From Pseudoalteromonas sp. A601 (GTDB lineage: Bacteria > Pseudomonadota > Gammaproteobacteria > Enterobacterales > Alteromonadaceae): a stretch of DNA of 64,000 nucleotides. Numbering within the stretch: the first letter of the stretch is position 1; every line of letters begins with the position of its first letter. This document shows positions 1-7,928 of this stretch, in pieces. Where the stretch lies: positions 1-64,000 of the forward strand of contig NZ_MXQF01000016.1 in assembly GCF_002165575.1 (NCBI RefSeq), written 5' to 3'. Position numbers and translations under genes: made by a program. The notes beneath the pieces were generated by a model. The model made no database searches and was not told the DNA's origin. It worked only from the letters and a program-made list of their open reading frames with translations.

Positions 1-32
1 GGTCAAAGGTCAAAGGTCAAAGGTCAAAGGTA
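1..32. repeat. 7-bp tandem repeat array A (unit AGGTCAA)
   Basis: GGTCAAA is repeated four times perfectly from base 1 and followed by GGT. The array may continue beyond the window edge. It ends about 12 bp past the stop codon of the interrupted four-helix-bundle gene (that gene reads on the minus strand and stops at 44-46). The period is exactly 7 bp, as in every other array here, although the unit sequence differs. Confidence 0.95.
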
Positions 33-43
33 GCTTATGACAC

Positions 44-452
44 TTACTCCCACGACTCAATAGACTTCACCAGGCCTGATAACATTTTTGAGAGCTGCTT
101 TGTCTCTTCGATCCAAAATTCTGATGTTTTTATGTCAATTTCGCCAATTTTTACGGCAATATAAATTTGAGACCGTAACTCACCACAACTACCTTTGGAA
201 TATGAAAGAAACCTCGCATAATCTTTGGGGGTCTTCCTCTCATAACGTTATTCGATAAGTCCATTTATCTCACCTCTTCGAGGCCGCGCAAGCGCGTTCA
301 AAATTTGCTCCTGCAATATTTGAAGAAATAGATAAAGCTGAGCGAGTAATTTGATCTTTTAACCCAAACTCTTTGCTTGATTTAAAATGTATATAAATCT
401 CACAAGCTAAATCAGCTGAACGCTGCCATACCGCTAAATCTTCAAATTGCAT
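44..452 (-). pseudogene. four-helix-bundle (S23/Avd-like) protein gene, copy 1, interrupted by a 72-bp element
   Basis: The N-terminal half (452 down to 318) opens MQFEDLAVWQRSADLA and reaches SISSNIA, the conserved helix-loop motif of the four-helix-bundle family TIGR02436 (ribosomal S23/intervening-sequence proteins, relatives of the Avd accessory protein of diversity-generating retroelements). At that point an inserted 72-bp element (246-317) adds the tail GANFERACAASKR and a stop. The C-terminal half continues in a different frame from about 245 to 44 (ERKTPKDYARFLSYSKG, then helices ending KSIESWE and TAA). Joining the halves with Gly restores SNIAEGYERK, so one gene of about 115 codons was split. 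A purine-rich AAGGGA precedes the ATG by 4 nt. No in-frame restart for the C-terminal half is evident, so this copy is probably non-functional. The family's cellular function is not known. Confidence 0.8.
246..317 (-). mobile_element. 72-bp insertion element with four hairpins, copy 1
   Basis: This 72-bp stretch is identical base for base to 34480-34551 and sits at the same codon position in a paralogous gene. In gene orientation it holds four short hairpins in a row: TTGC-AGGA-GCAA, CGCG-CTTG-CGCG, CCTC-GAA-GAGG and TTAT-CGA-ATAA. It closes the upstream reading frame with TGA, which overlaps a Shine-Dalgarno-like AGAGGTGA, and 5 nt later offers an ATG (Met-Asp-Leu-Ser-Asn-Asn). It encodes no protein of useful size and no terminal inverted repeat is visible. 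Mobility is inferred from the two identical copies in diverged hosts. It matches no element class I recognise. Confidence 0.75.
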
Positions 453-564
453 AAAATCCCTTATACCTAACTTAAGTCCTTTAACTTTAAAGCTTGTATT
501 TTTGCCTATAGCTTTTCCATTGAGAATCTGAGCCCCGTGTCTACTTTATCGGGGTTAGATCACT

Positions 565-620
565 TCTATCTTTAATCTTTTGCCTTTCACCTTGTACCTT
601 TAAACTTTTACCTCGCATCT
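565..620 (-). repeat. degenerate heptad array (AGNNNNA), eight units
   Basis: Read on the plus strand these are eight consecutive 7-mers that all end in CT and mostly begin with T: TCTATCT, TTAATCT, TTTGCCT, TTCACCT, TGTACCT, TTAAACT, TTTACCT, CGCATCT. On the minus strand they are AG followed by variable bases, ending in A. The 7-bp phase is kept for 56 bp although four positions vary freely. The array begins at the stop codon (619-621) of the phosphoglycosyl transferase gene. The rest of 453-564 holds similar but irregular CT-rich text and no gene I can see. Confidence 0.8.
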
Positions 621-1167
621 ATTTGATGCGGTCCCCACTACCACTGCCGGTTACTGTCATTAATATATATTTAAAGTAGTTTCCGATGGTCATGGTATCT
701 ATCATCTCGCGGTCTGTTTTAGCTAATAGTTCAGGGGTAGACATGTCAATTTCGTTAACTTGGGCAAGGCCGGTAATGCCAGGGCGTACGTCAAATACAT
801 TTTTAGCTTCACGCTCTTGAGTGAGCTCTTCTTGGTTAAATAAACCTGGGCGTGGGCCTACAAGACTCATTTCACCTTTTAACACATTCCAAAGTTGTGG
901 TAGCTCATCGAGCTTTGTTTTACGTAAAAAACCACCAAAAGGAGTTATTGATGCAGTGCTTGCTAGGTGGCTAGCGACAGATGCAGTATCAACTGTCATG
1001 GTTCTAAATTTTACTAGTGTAAATGGTTTTTTATTACGGCCAACACGCTCTTGGATAAATATAGGTGAGCCAGTATCAAACAAACCAATAAAGTATAAAA
1101 TCACTAAAAATGGTAATGCAAATAACAAACCAAAGAGTGAAAACAAAAAGTCGAGTAAACGTATCAT
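619..1167 (-). CDS. small polyprenyl-phosphate phosphoglycosyl transferase (PglC-like)
   Basis: This enzyme transfers a sugar phosphate from a nucleotide sugar to undecaprenyl phosphate and so starts the repeat unit of cluster 1. The 182-residue protein has one hydrophobic N-terminal segment (about residues 3-28) that acts as a re-entrant membrane anchor. It then has the family signatures KFRTM (about 54), KLDELPQLWNVL with the catalytic Asp-Glu (about 85), SLVGPRP and RPGITGLAQV. It is the minimal monotopic form: there is no extra transmembrane domain as in WcaJ. It is the last gene of cluster 1 and lies 23 bp downstream of the epimerase gene, an arrangement resembling the wbpV-wbpL pair. 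The sugar is unknown but is likely to be the epimerase product. A degenerate heptad array begins at its stop codon. Confidence 0.9.
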   Translation of the reverse strand: MIRLLDFLFSLFGLLFALPFLVILYFIGLFDTGSPIFIQERVGRNKKPFTLVKFRTMTVDTASVASHLASTASITPFGGFLRKTKLDELPQLWNVLKGEMSLVGPRPGLFNQEELTQEREAKNVFDVRPGITGLAQVNEIDMSTPELLAKTDREMIDTMTIGNYFKYILMTVTGSGSGDRIK

Positions 1168-1190
1168 TTATAAATCCATTAATTATTTTT

Positions 1191-2120
1191 TTAAGGTTTT
1201 TTAGCAGCTAATTTGAAACCGTGTTCAACTGAATAAGGCGGAGCCCAATCAAGGGTATTTTTTGTATGAGTAATATCTAACTGCAATGAGCCAGTTAATC
1301 TATCGATAACATCGCTCTTGTTAAGCAACTTACCGACTAACCCAAAACACCAAACAGGCACAGGTAAAGCTAGGTTTTTTTTACCCTGCACTTTAGCCAT
1401 TAATGCCACTATTTCTGCGGTTGATAAGTCATAATCATCACTCGTTAGAAATACCTGATTCGCCGCCTTTGGGTGCTCAATACAAGTTTTGATTAAATCA
1501 ACTAAATTATAAACTGATACTAAACTACGTTTGTTACTTTTTATCGATCTAAACGGCAATGGTAAGCCTTTACCCACAAACCGCATCAGTGAAGCAAAGT
1601 TTGCTTTTACACCTTCACCATAAACTAGTGGTGGGCGTATAATCACAATTTCCATACCAGTTTGCTTGCCAAGTTCTAATAACTGCTGCTCAGCTTCAGC
1701 TTTAGATAGCCCATAAGGGTCTTCAGGAGCTGGGTTCTCATTTGCAGTAAAGGGAGGTCTATCAGTAGTACTTTCACCATTAACTTTTATAGAACTTACA
1801 AATATAAAGCGTTTAACACCTGCCTGCGCTGCTTGCTTAGCTAAATTTAAAGTGCTATCAGTATTTATAGCTCTAAATTCAGCTAAAGGATCTGTCGAGT
1901 CATCGTTCATAATATGAACACGAGCAGCTATATGCACCAAAACATCAACCTTGCTCAGTTTACTGACTAAATCTAAATCATTGGTTTGTGATAGATCAAA
2001 CTCGTAAAAACGAGAATAATTAGCTAAGGTATTACGCCCTAATAACAAACAATCGGTGGTATTTAGCAGCTCTAATAAATGCTGCCCTACAAACCCAGTA
2101 TAACCTGTTAGTGCAATCAT
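1191..2120 (-). CDS. NAD-dependent sugar epimerase/4-ketoreductase (SDR family, WbpV-like)
   Basis: This is an extended short-chain dehydrogenase/reductase acting on a nucleotide sugar. The Rossmann motif TGYTGFVG lies at residues 5-12 and the catalytic YGLSK at about 136, following a strand ending in VSS. At 309 residues it matches the UDP-glucose 4-epimerase/WbpV group. Its position just before a small initiating transferase suggests that it makes the first sugar of the repeat unit, for example a UDP-N-acetylhexosamine epimer or a 6-deoxy-HexNAc. The exact product cannot be read from sequence. Its start overlaps the end of the upstream glycosyltransferase gene by 4 bp (ATGA), which implies translational coupling. 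Confidence 0.85.
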   Translation of the reverse strand: MIALTGYTGFVGQHLLELLNTTDCLLLGRNTLANYSRFYEFDLSQTNDLDLVSKLSKVDVLVHIAARVHIMNDDSTDPLAEFRAINTDSTLNLAKQAAQAGVKRFIFVSSIKVNGESTTDRPPFTANENPAPEDPYGLSKAEAEQQLLELGKQTGMEIVIIRPPLVYGEGVKANFASLMRFVGKGLPLPFRSIKSNKRSLVSVYNLVDLIKTCIEHPKAANQVFLTSDDYDLSTAEIVALMAKVQGKKNLALPVPVWCFGLVGKLLNKSDVIDRLTGSLQLDITHTKNTLDWAPPYSVEHGFKLAAKKP

Positions 2121-3259
2121 TTTTCTACACGACTTAATAAATTGTTATAAATTTCCAAATGCTTATTGACTACACTGTTAACATCAAATTCTTTTTCAGC
2201 AAAAACTCTCGCTTTAGCGCCCATTGCAACTCTTAATTCAGGTTGCTCTATAAGTTTAAGTACAGCTGTAGCAAGTGCATTAGCATCACGAGTCGGCACT
2301 GTAAGCCCTGTTTCACCTTCAATTACTGCATCTCGACAACCAGGATTATCAGTTGTTACAATAGCCCTTCCACAAGCAGCTGCTTCAATTAAAACTTTTG
2401 GAACACCTTCGCCATAAAACGATGGTAAACAAACAATATTACTGTTTGAAAAAACATCCGGTATATCGTTTCTGTGACCTAAATAAGTTATTACCCCTTG
2501 CTCTGCCCAAATATCAATCTCTGATTGTTTTACAGTATTTGGATTCTCTAAATCGGGTGTGCCAACAAGTAAAAATTCTGTATTAGGATGCTGTGCTTTT
2601 ACTATTTTTGCAGCATCAATATACTGATATACCCCTTTCTCTTTAAGCAGACGACAAGCCATAACTATTTTAACAGGCATATTCATACTTTCAGGTTGAT
2701 AGGTATAAACAGACAGATCAGCGCCTGAGCCTTTTATCAATATTTTATCTGTTGCTTTTAACTTGGTAATCACAGTCAAAATTTCTTCATCTGACGTGTT
2801 CTGAAAAATTATCGTTTTATACTTTTGCGACAGGGCTATTTTATAAAAAACTGACGCAATAAACTTAGTTAACTTTGCCCTGGCAGTTTTAGCAGTAAAT
2901 ACATAACCCAGCCCAGAGATTGCGGCAACGAAAGGAATATTTTTCGTAACCGCTTTTAAAGCTAAGCCTGTGTATAGCACTGGTTTTATAGTAATAGCAT
3001 GTATAAGGCAAGGTTTAACATCTTCAATAGCTGATTTAATGATTTTTATAGTATTTAGCTCAGAAAGTACCCCCCCACCACTACGGTTAAATGGGATATC
3101 TATAACATTAAAGCCCATAGATACTAACTTTTCTTTATGTTCAGTAAACCTACACGCAACGGTGACTTCATAGCCACTTTCAAGTGCTCTTTTAGCAATC
3201 TGTAAGCGATGAGAGATAAAAAACCAATCAACATTAACAATAATTAGCAAATTTTTCAT
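2117..3259 (-). CDS. glycosyltransferase family 4 (PglA/CapM-like)
   Basis: A retaining GT-B glycosyltransferase of 380 residues, probably cytoplasmic and membrane-associated. The N-terminal Rossmann half begins MKNLLIIVNVDWFFISHRL. The C-terminal half carries the E-x7-E nucleotide-sugar motif EGVPKVLIEAAACG at about residue 284, then a PGCRDAV loop typical of enzymes that add the second sugar to an undecaprenyl-PP-HexNAc. This fits its place next to the epimerase and initiating transferase. The gene overlaps both neighbours by 4 bp. Donor and acceptor are unassigned. Confidence 0.88.
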   Translation of the reverse strand: MKNLLIIVNVDWFFISHRLQIAKRALESGYEVTVACRFTEHKEKLVSMGFNVIDIPFNRSGGGVLSELNTIKIIKSAIEDVKPCLIHAITIKPVLYTGLALKAVTKNIPFVAAISGLGYVFTAKTARAKLTKFIASVFYKIALSQKYKTIIFQNTSDEEILTVITKLKATDKILIKGSGADLSVYTYQPESMNMPVKIVMACRLLKEKGVYQYIDAAKIVKAQHPNTEFLLVGTPDLENPNTVKQSEIDIWAEQGVITYLGHRNDIPDVFSNSNIVCLPSFYGEGVPKVLIEAAACGRAIVTTDNPGCRDAVIEGETGLTVPTRDANALATAVLKLIEQPELRVAMGAKARVFAEKEFDVNSVVNKHLEIYNNLLSRVEK

Positions 3260-4389
3260 TTGCTTGCCTCATCAAATACAGTTAAATATTCTTTAAAACA
3301 ATCTGTTTTTTTTAACTCTTTAATACGATTTAAACTTGCTTCACTATATTTACTATATAAAACTGGATTCGTAACGAGGTTATTTAAACCATTTTTAATA
3401 GCTTCTATATCACCAACTTCAAAAGTTAGGCCAAACTCCCTATATGATAGCCCACCCTCAAATGATTCTACATGACCCAAAATTTCTTTTGGCCCTGTCA
3501 TACAATTTGAATGTATACAAGGAAGGCCAACAGACATTGCTTCTATTAATGAATTAGGAAAACCCTCGGCCTCAGAACAACATAAGTAAGCATCCATATT
3601 CGCAAGCAACTTTAGTGGTTCACTCTGCCAACCAAGTAAGTGTACTTTATCCGTCAAATTAAAATTGATGAGTTTTTCATTTATCTCACTTAGCTCATCC
3701 CCAGTCCCGATACAATAAAACACAAAGTCATTTGAAACTATATTTGCTAACTTAAGGACATCAAAATATCTTTTGCTAAGATGGAATCTACCAACTAATC
3801 CTATAGAAAAAGGTTTAGAATTAACTTTAGGATGCTCATTGTGTACATGAGGCTTAACAGTCGCAACTTCAAGGTCTATTGGATTATATATTACCTTTGT
3901 TTTATTTTTATCAAGTTTAAATAACTCTATATATTCATCTCTCATTTCATAACTTTTAAAAACATTCAAAGATGCATACTTGAGTAAGAAGTTACAGACA
4001 AAAAAGTGAAAAGATCTTTTTTTACCTTTTTTAAATTTAGAATTAAAGGCTACACAGTGCACAAGCTGGCAATCATAATTTAATATCTTAGAGGTGATTA
4101 CATTTATATAATTTGACCAAAAAAGATGACTTTGAACCAAAGTCACTTTATTTTTAACGCAAAAAATAAAAAAAACAACCAAACACTTTAAAAGTGTTAT
4201 GAAAGATAAAGCCTGACAGGCTGTTAAATAGGTTGGTTTATTACCACTACAATCATAATAATCATTTACATTTAATAATGAAACAACATTAAAATCAACA
4301 CCATTTTCATTAAAATAATTAGCAAGGTTTGAAAAAACCCTTTCAGCTCCCCCACGCCCCAAACTATTTATTAGCATTACTTTACTCAT
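3256..4389 (-). CDS. glycosyltransferase family 4
   Basis: A 377-residue GT-B enzyme for repeat-unit assembly in cluster 1. The N-terminus has the glycine-rich donor/acceptor loop LGRGGAERV (about residue 11). The C-terminal domain has EGFPNSLIEAMSVGLP (about 275) followed by GPKEIL, the pattern of WbaV/AmsD-type GT4 enzymes. The gene is visibly more AT-rich than the export genes of the same cluster, as is common for horizontally exchanged serotype-specific genes. Its stop overlaps the next start by 4 bp. Confidence 0.87.
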   Translation of the reverse strand: MSKVMLINSLGRGGAERVFSNLANYFNENGVDFNVVSLLNVNDYYDCSGNKPTYLTACQALSFITLLKCLVVFFIFCVKNKVTLVQSHLFWSNYINVITSKILNYDCQLVHCVAFNSKFKKGKKRSFHFFVCNFLLKYASLNVFKSYEMRDEYIELFKLDKNKTKVIYNPIDLEVATVKPHVHNEHPKVNSKPFSIGLVGRFHLSKRYFDVLKLANIVSNDFVFYCIGTGDELSEINEKLINFNLTDKVHLLGWQSEPLKLLANMDAYLCCSEAEGFPNSLIEAMSVGLPCIHSNCMTGPKEILGHVESFEGGLSYREFGLTFEVGDIEAIKNGLNNLVTNPVLYSKYSEASLNRIKELKKTDCFKEYLTVFDEASK

Positions 4390-4425
4390 AAAAATCCATA
4401 TAATAAAAATATAAAAACACCCTTT

Positions 4426-5550
4426 TTATTTGAAAGCACGGACAAATCCTAAACTTTTAGCTATCCAAACAACCCCTTTAATCTGAAAAAATAAAAAAAG
4501 AGGATAAATCTGAACTCTATGCCTAGGACCTTGTAACGTTTCAAACATACTATAAACCAATATGAGGGCAAAAAAGAAGCTTGTAAAAAAGAGCACTTCC
4601 TTACTCTTTGCATCTAATAGAAAAATGGTAAACCCAACTAATATTAAAGGGAAGCTTAACCAATGTAGTATGCTATCAAATAAGATGAAAGAATAATCAA
4701 ATTCTATACTAAATGGGAGTGGTGTTAATAAAAACCTTGGAAGACCTAATAAAGGATTAGAAAAATTTTTTAAAAAAAGTGAAAAAGCATTCTCTGCTCT
4801 TGGTATAAATGAAAGACTTATGAAAATGGCAATTCCAGCAATTAATAGTAAGTAAAGTAAATTCCATCCCTTCAGCTTATATTTAGAAAACCCAAAATAA
4901 GTAGCGGCTAAAAATATAAAAACGAGATAAAACCTCAAATCGAGCATTAAATAAAGTATAAAAAATATAATGATAAGATAAAACAATCGTTCCCAAGTAG
5001 CTTTAGATCTAATTATTATAATAGTTAAATAAAAATATCCACCTGAGAGAAGCAAAACCAAAACTTCCTTTAATGCAATAACAGAAGACCAGGTTATTAA
5101 AGTAGGGTGTAAAGCTAATAGACAAAAGAAAAATTTAAAACCTTTATCTCCTGACACAAACAAGTGAGTAAACACCTTAGCATATAAATAAGTTGAAACA
5201 CATGATAGGAATATATTCATTAGAACAATTGAATAATATCCTTCATTAATTATTGCAATCGAAGCAGCACTATATAAAAAGAAAAGAGTGTGGTTAGTTT
5301 TTAATAACTCACTAAGTTCAAAGTAAAATGAAAAAAAATCATTGTAGTTGTTATATGAATTAATTAATGATAGCGCTTCTTCATAATACTTCAAGTCATC
5401 TGTTAAGTGGTGCTGAAAGTAAAGTAAAAAAAACAAAGAGAAAAAAAAGGTTTTAAGCACACTAACAATAAATGAAATATAATAACTTTTAGTTAGTAAT
5501 AAACAAAGTAGAAACGTAAATAGAAAGACAACAGAGGCTAAGTAAATCAA
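4426..5550 (-). CDS. wzy: Wzy-like polysaccharide polymerase (multipass membrane protein)
   Basis: A 374-residue, strongly hydrophobic protein with about ten predicted membrane spans and a larger loop around residues 75-110 and 255-290, rich in F, L, I, Y and S. It has no enzymatic motif readable by eye. Size, topology and place among glycosyltransferase and flippase genes make it the best candidate in cluster 1 for the polymerase that joins lipid-linked repeat units at the periplasmic face. Members of this family share little sequence, so the call rests on context. It is very AT-rich. Its start overlaps the end of the upstream glycosyltransferase gene by 4 bp. Confidence 0.7.
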   Translation of the reverse strand: MIYLASVVFLFTFLLCLLLTKSYYISFIVSVLKTFFFSLFFLLYFQHHLTDDLKYYEEALSLINSYNNYNDFFSFYFELSELLKTNHTLFFLYSAASIAIINEGYYSIVLMNIFLSCVSTYLYAKVFTHLFVSGDKGFKFFFCLLALHPTLITWSSVIALKEVLVLLLSGGYFYLTIIIIRSKATWERLFYLIIIFFILYLMLDLRFYLVFIFLAATYFGFSKYKLKGWNLLYLLLIAGIAIFISLSFIPRAENAFSLFLKNFSNPLLGLPRFLLTPLPFSIEFDYSFILFDSILHWLSFPLILVGFTIFLLDAKSKEVLFFTSFFFALILVYSMFETLQGPRHRVQIYPLFLFFQIKGVVWIAKSLGFVRAFK

Positions 5551-6599
5551 AGTTCTTTCACTTCTAAAGCAAATTTAGAGGAACAAAATTTTTGAGAGTG
5601 TTTTATGCAAGCCTCAGGTGTTATGGATGAAATTTTACTTTTGTCAAGTATTAAACCAGAAACACAATTAAGATTATCAACTAGATATCCATTTACTCCA
5701 TTTTCAATAGCTTCTTTGACGCCATGTTTGTTAGGACCGATAACAGCACAACCTTGTGAGTTTGCTTCAATAAATACCAAACCAAAAGCTTCTTTTAACT
5801 TAGTTAACAGCACAAAAACGTAAGAGTTTCTGTATAATTTTATAATGTCTACTCTATTTACTTTGCCATGAAAAATTACAAACTCTTCAAGACCGGCAGT
5901 TTGAACAGCACTTTTTAACAAATCTAGATCCATACCATCTCCAACTACATGCCACCGAAATGAAGAGTCGTTAGAAAGTACTTTTTTAAACTCCTCTAAG
6001 AACTCAAAATGCCCTTTCCCTTTAATAACTCTAGCAACTGTTAAGATAATCTTATTTTTTGATTCTGGTGTGTTAATCTTTTCAGGCGGTGTGAATATAG
6101 CCAATTCAACCCCAGCATAAACCACCTTCAAATTTTTGTTTGTTATATCAAATGAGTTTTGCGACTGTTTCTTAACGCATTTACTTACAAATATAACTTC
6201 CATTGCTTTGTTTATTGAAATTTGAAAAAAGTATTTAAATAAAACAATCCTATTAACAAAGCTTATACACTCTGAGAATATTCGGTATTCAGAGCCATGC
6301 ATAATACATTTATAATTAAATTTAAAACCTAACCGATTAAGAAGTCCTAATGTATAAATAGCTTTAGGGTCATTACAGACTATTAAATCATATCTAGTCC
6401 TAAAATACTGTATAACTAATAAGACAGGGTAATATATAATCCAAAAGAAACTAGGAACCCAAGAAGGTATACTTTTATATGTCAATAAATAGCACTCATC
6501 ACCTTGGCGCTTAAAATCATTAAAGAGTTGATCTGCGACGACCCCTGCACCACCACCTTTGCCTAAATACTCATCAGAGAAAATCAATATTTTTTTCAT
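5547..6599 (-). CDS. glycosyltransferase family 4
   Basis: A GT-B enzyme of 350 residues. MKKILIFSDEYLGKGGGAG forms the N-terminal nucleotide-fold strand and glycine loop. The middle has VARVIKGKGH (about 198), the usual start of the C-terminal Rossmann domain, and the E-x7-E signature is KEAFGLVFIEA (about 269). It belongs to the cluster 1 assembly set. The start lies inside the end of the acyltransferase gene (26-bp overlap), so the two are probably co-translated. The linkage formed is unknown. Confidence 0.86.
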   Translation of the reverse strand: MKKILIFSDEYLGKGGGAGVVADQLFNDFKRQGDECYLLTYKSIPSWVPSFFWIIYYPVLLVIQYFRTRYDLIVCNDPKAIYTLGLLNRLGFKFNYKCIMHGSEYRIFSECISFVNRIVLFKYFFQISINKAMEVIFVSKCVKKQSQNSFDITNKNLKVVYAGVELAIFTPPEKINTPESKNKIILTVARVIKGKGHFEFLEEFKKVLSNDSSFRWHVVGDGMDLDLLKSAVQTAGLEEFVIFHGKVNRVDIIKLYRNSYVFVLLTKLKEAFGLVFIEANSQGCAVIGPNKHGVKEAIENGVNGYLVDNLNCVSGLILDKSKISSITPEACIKHSQKFCSSKFALEVKEL

Positions 6600-7104
6600 A
6601 TTTCTTTATTACTCTTGCTGGGACGCCCCCGGCTAATACATTACTAGGAATATCCTTTGTAACAACAGATCCCGCTGCAATTACTGAATTATTTCCAATT
6701 GATACACCGGGCAAGATAGTTACGCGAGCACCAATCCAAACTCCACCACCAATGGTTACATCTTTACTTGTTGCAACATGCTTATTTTTTTCTTGTAAAT
6801 AAGGATGATTTACTGTTTCTATCAAACAGCTCGGCCCTATTTTAGTACAACCCCCTATTACTATCTTAGCCTCAGGACAGCCAAAGCTAAAGCCATGATT
6901 AATAAACACCCCATCACCAATTTGTAGGTTTTTTATTCCAGTGTAAGGTCTAACGATTAAGCCATTAGATATACTAAACCGACTATTTCTTTTAAAGAAA
7001 AACAAATTCAATATATGACGCCTAAGGAGATTAAAATAGCTGCCTCGAGGTAGAGAATTTAGTAATTTGATAACAAATGCTATGATTAAATTATTCAAGC
7101 CCAC
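6574..7104 (-). CDS. left-handed beta-helix acyltransferase (CatB/WbbJ-like)
   Basis: A hexapeptide-repeat O- or N-acyltransferase, probably acetylating a sugar of the cluster 1 polymer. Imperfect [LIV]-G-x4 repeats run from about residue 55, including VTIGGGVWIGARVTILPGV and IGNNSVIAAGSVVTKDIP, and end with the family's AGGVPARVIKK. The conserved histidine is in ETVNHPY. The long frame opens at 7170, deep inside the preceding sulfotransferase gene. I prefer the GTG at 7104 (or TTG at 7098), which follows AAGGTGG and gives a small coupled overlap. Some O-antigen acyltransferases have this same size and domain. Confidence 0.82.
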   Translation of the reverse strand: MGLNNLIIAFVIKLLNSLPRGSYFNLLRRHILNLFFFKRNSRFSISNGLIVRPYTGIKNLQIGDGVFINHGFSFGCPEAKIVIGGCTKIGPSCLIETVNHPYLQEKNKHVATSKDVTIGGGVWIGARVTILPGVSIGNNSVIAAGSVVTKDIPSNVLAGGVPARVIKKYEKNIDFL

Positions 7105-7921
7105 CCACCTTATAAAACCACAATGGTAATTTTTTATTATGTGAAACCCAAAATTTGCCATAATGAACACATAATACTGAAGGAACCAGACTAAATATAG
7201 CTTTTACAGAGTATGCTAGTACTTTTGATCGTAATTGGATTTTAGGTTTTGAAGCTCCTTTATAAGAAGAAGAGGGAGTCCATTTACTAGTAACATCTTC
7301 CGTTGACTCTAAACCTGCATAATCTAGCACTTTTTGAATACTATTTCCTTCTACTAATTCTTCGTATGTTATTAATAAGATTTTTTTTCTATTTGCTTCG
7401 ATTATTTTTTCAAATATACAAGTCCAAATTGATACCTTAATCCACGCAAATAAACTATGAGGGTTACTGAAACCATAGACATTAGAAGTTACAGTATCAA
7501 GAAAATTACGTTTTATTGCAACAAACACTGCTTCTGGATAATTATCAATTAGGTCATTAAGAATTAATGTATGTGATGGTGACTTTTCAACCCAAGCCCC
7601 ACACTCAGCATTAAATGCGGCGCAATCCATTACTTGCGAAAAATAATCATATTCAGTTTTTATTGTTTTATTCGTTTTAATTTGACCGGTTTCCAACAAC
7701 AAATTATAAAAATCAGATTTAGCAAACACATTTATTAACTTACTTATATTAACCAAGTTACCCTCGGTACAATACGGGACAACATTACAAAAAAAGGCGC
7801 TTTCATGTTGCCCTTTATGTTCAGGATGTACTGGCGTGTAAACATCTTTATGGCTAGCTAATATATTTGCCAGCCAAGTAGTTCCTGAACGATGCCGACC
7901 GACAATAAAAATTTTTTTCAT
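7091..7921 (-). CDS. sulfotransferase (PAPS-dependent)
   Basis: Predicted to move sulfate from PAPS to a sugar hydroxyl of the cluster 1 polysaccharide. MKKIFIVGRHRSGTTWLA at the N-terminus holds the 5'-phosphosulfate-binding loop RSGTT. A second conserved stretch around FVAIKRNFLDTVTS matches the 3'-phosphate-binding region (R..DTV). The frame is open to 7978, but ATG at 7921 is preceded by TAAGGG with a 4-nt gap and lies just past the previous stop, so I use that start (276 residues). It is paired with a second, unrelated sulfotransferase gene immediately upstream. Substrate unknown. Confidence 0.85.
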   Translation of the reverse strand: MKKIFIVGRHRSGTTWLANILASHKDVYTPVHPEHKGQHESAFFCNVVPYCTEGNLVNISKLINVFAKSDFYNLLLETGQIKTNKTIKTEYDYFSQVMDCAAFNAECGAWVEKSPSHTLILNDLIDNYPEAVFVAIKRNFLDTVTSNVYGFSNPHSLFAWIKVSIWTCIFEKIIEANRKKILLITYEELVEGNSIQKVLDYAGLESTEDVTSKWTPSSSYKGASKPKIQLRSKVLAYSVKAIFSLVPSVLCVHYGKFWVSHNKKLPLWFYKVGGLE

Positions 7922-7928
7922 ATAACCC

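Noticed and set aside
246-317. The 72-bp element as an integron attC site
   Set aside because: It ends in TAAC(G), faintly like attC ends, but it lacks one long imperfect palindrome with paired R and L boxes; it has four separate small hairpins, and no integrase or cassette array is present.
246-317. The 72-bp element as a group I/II intron or intein
   Set aside because: Far too short and with no catalytic core, domain V or splicing residues.
1-620. A complete diversity-generating retroelement
   Set aside because: The four-helix-bundle proteins resemble Avd, but no reverse transcriptase, template repeat or C-type-lectin variable target is present in the window.
821-1204. Plus-strand open frames inside minus-strand genes, for example in the transferase, hscA and mshQ genes
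   Set aside because: They mirror the codons of well-supported genes on the other strand and have no ribosome sites or recognisable domains.
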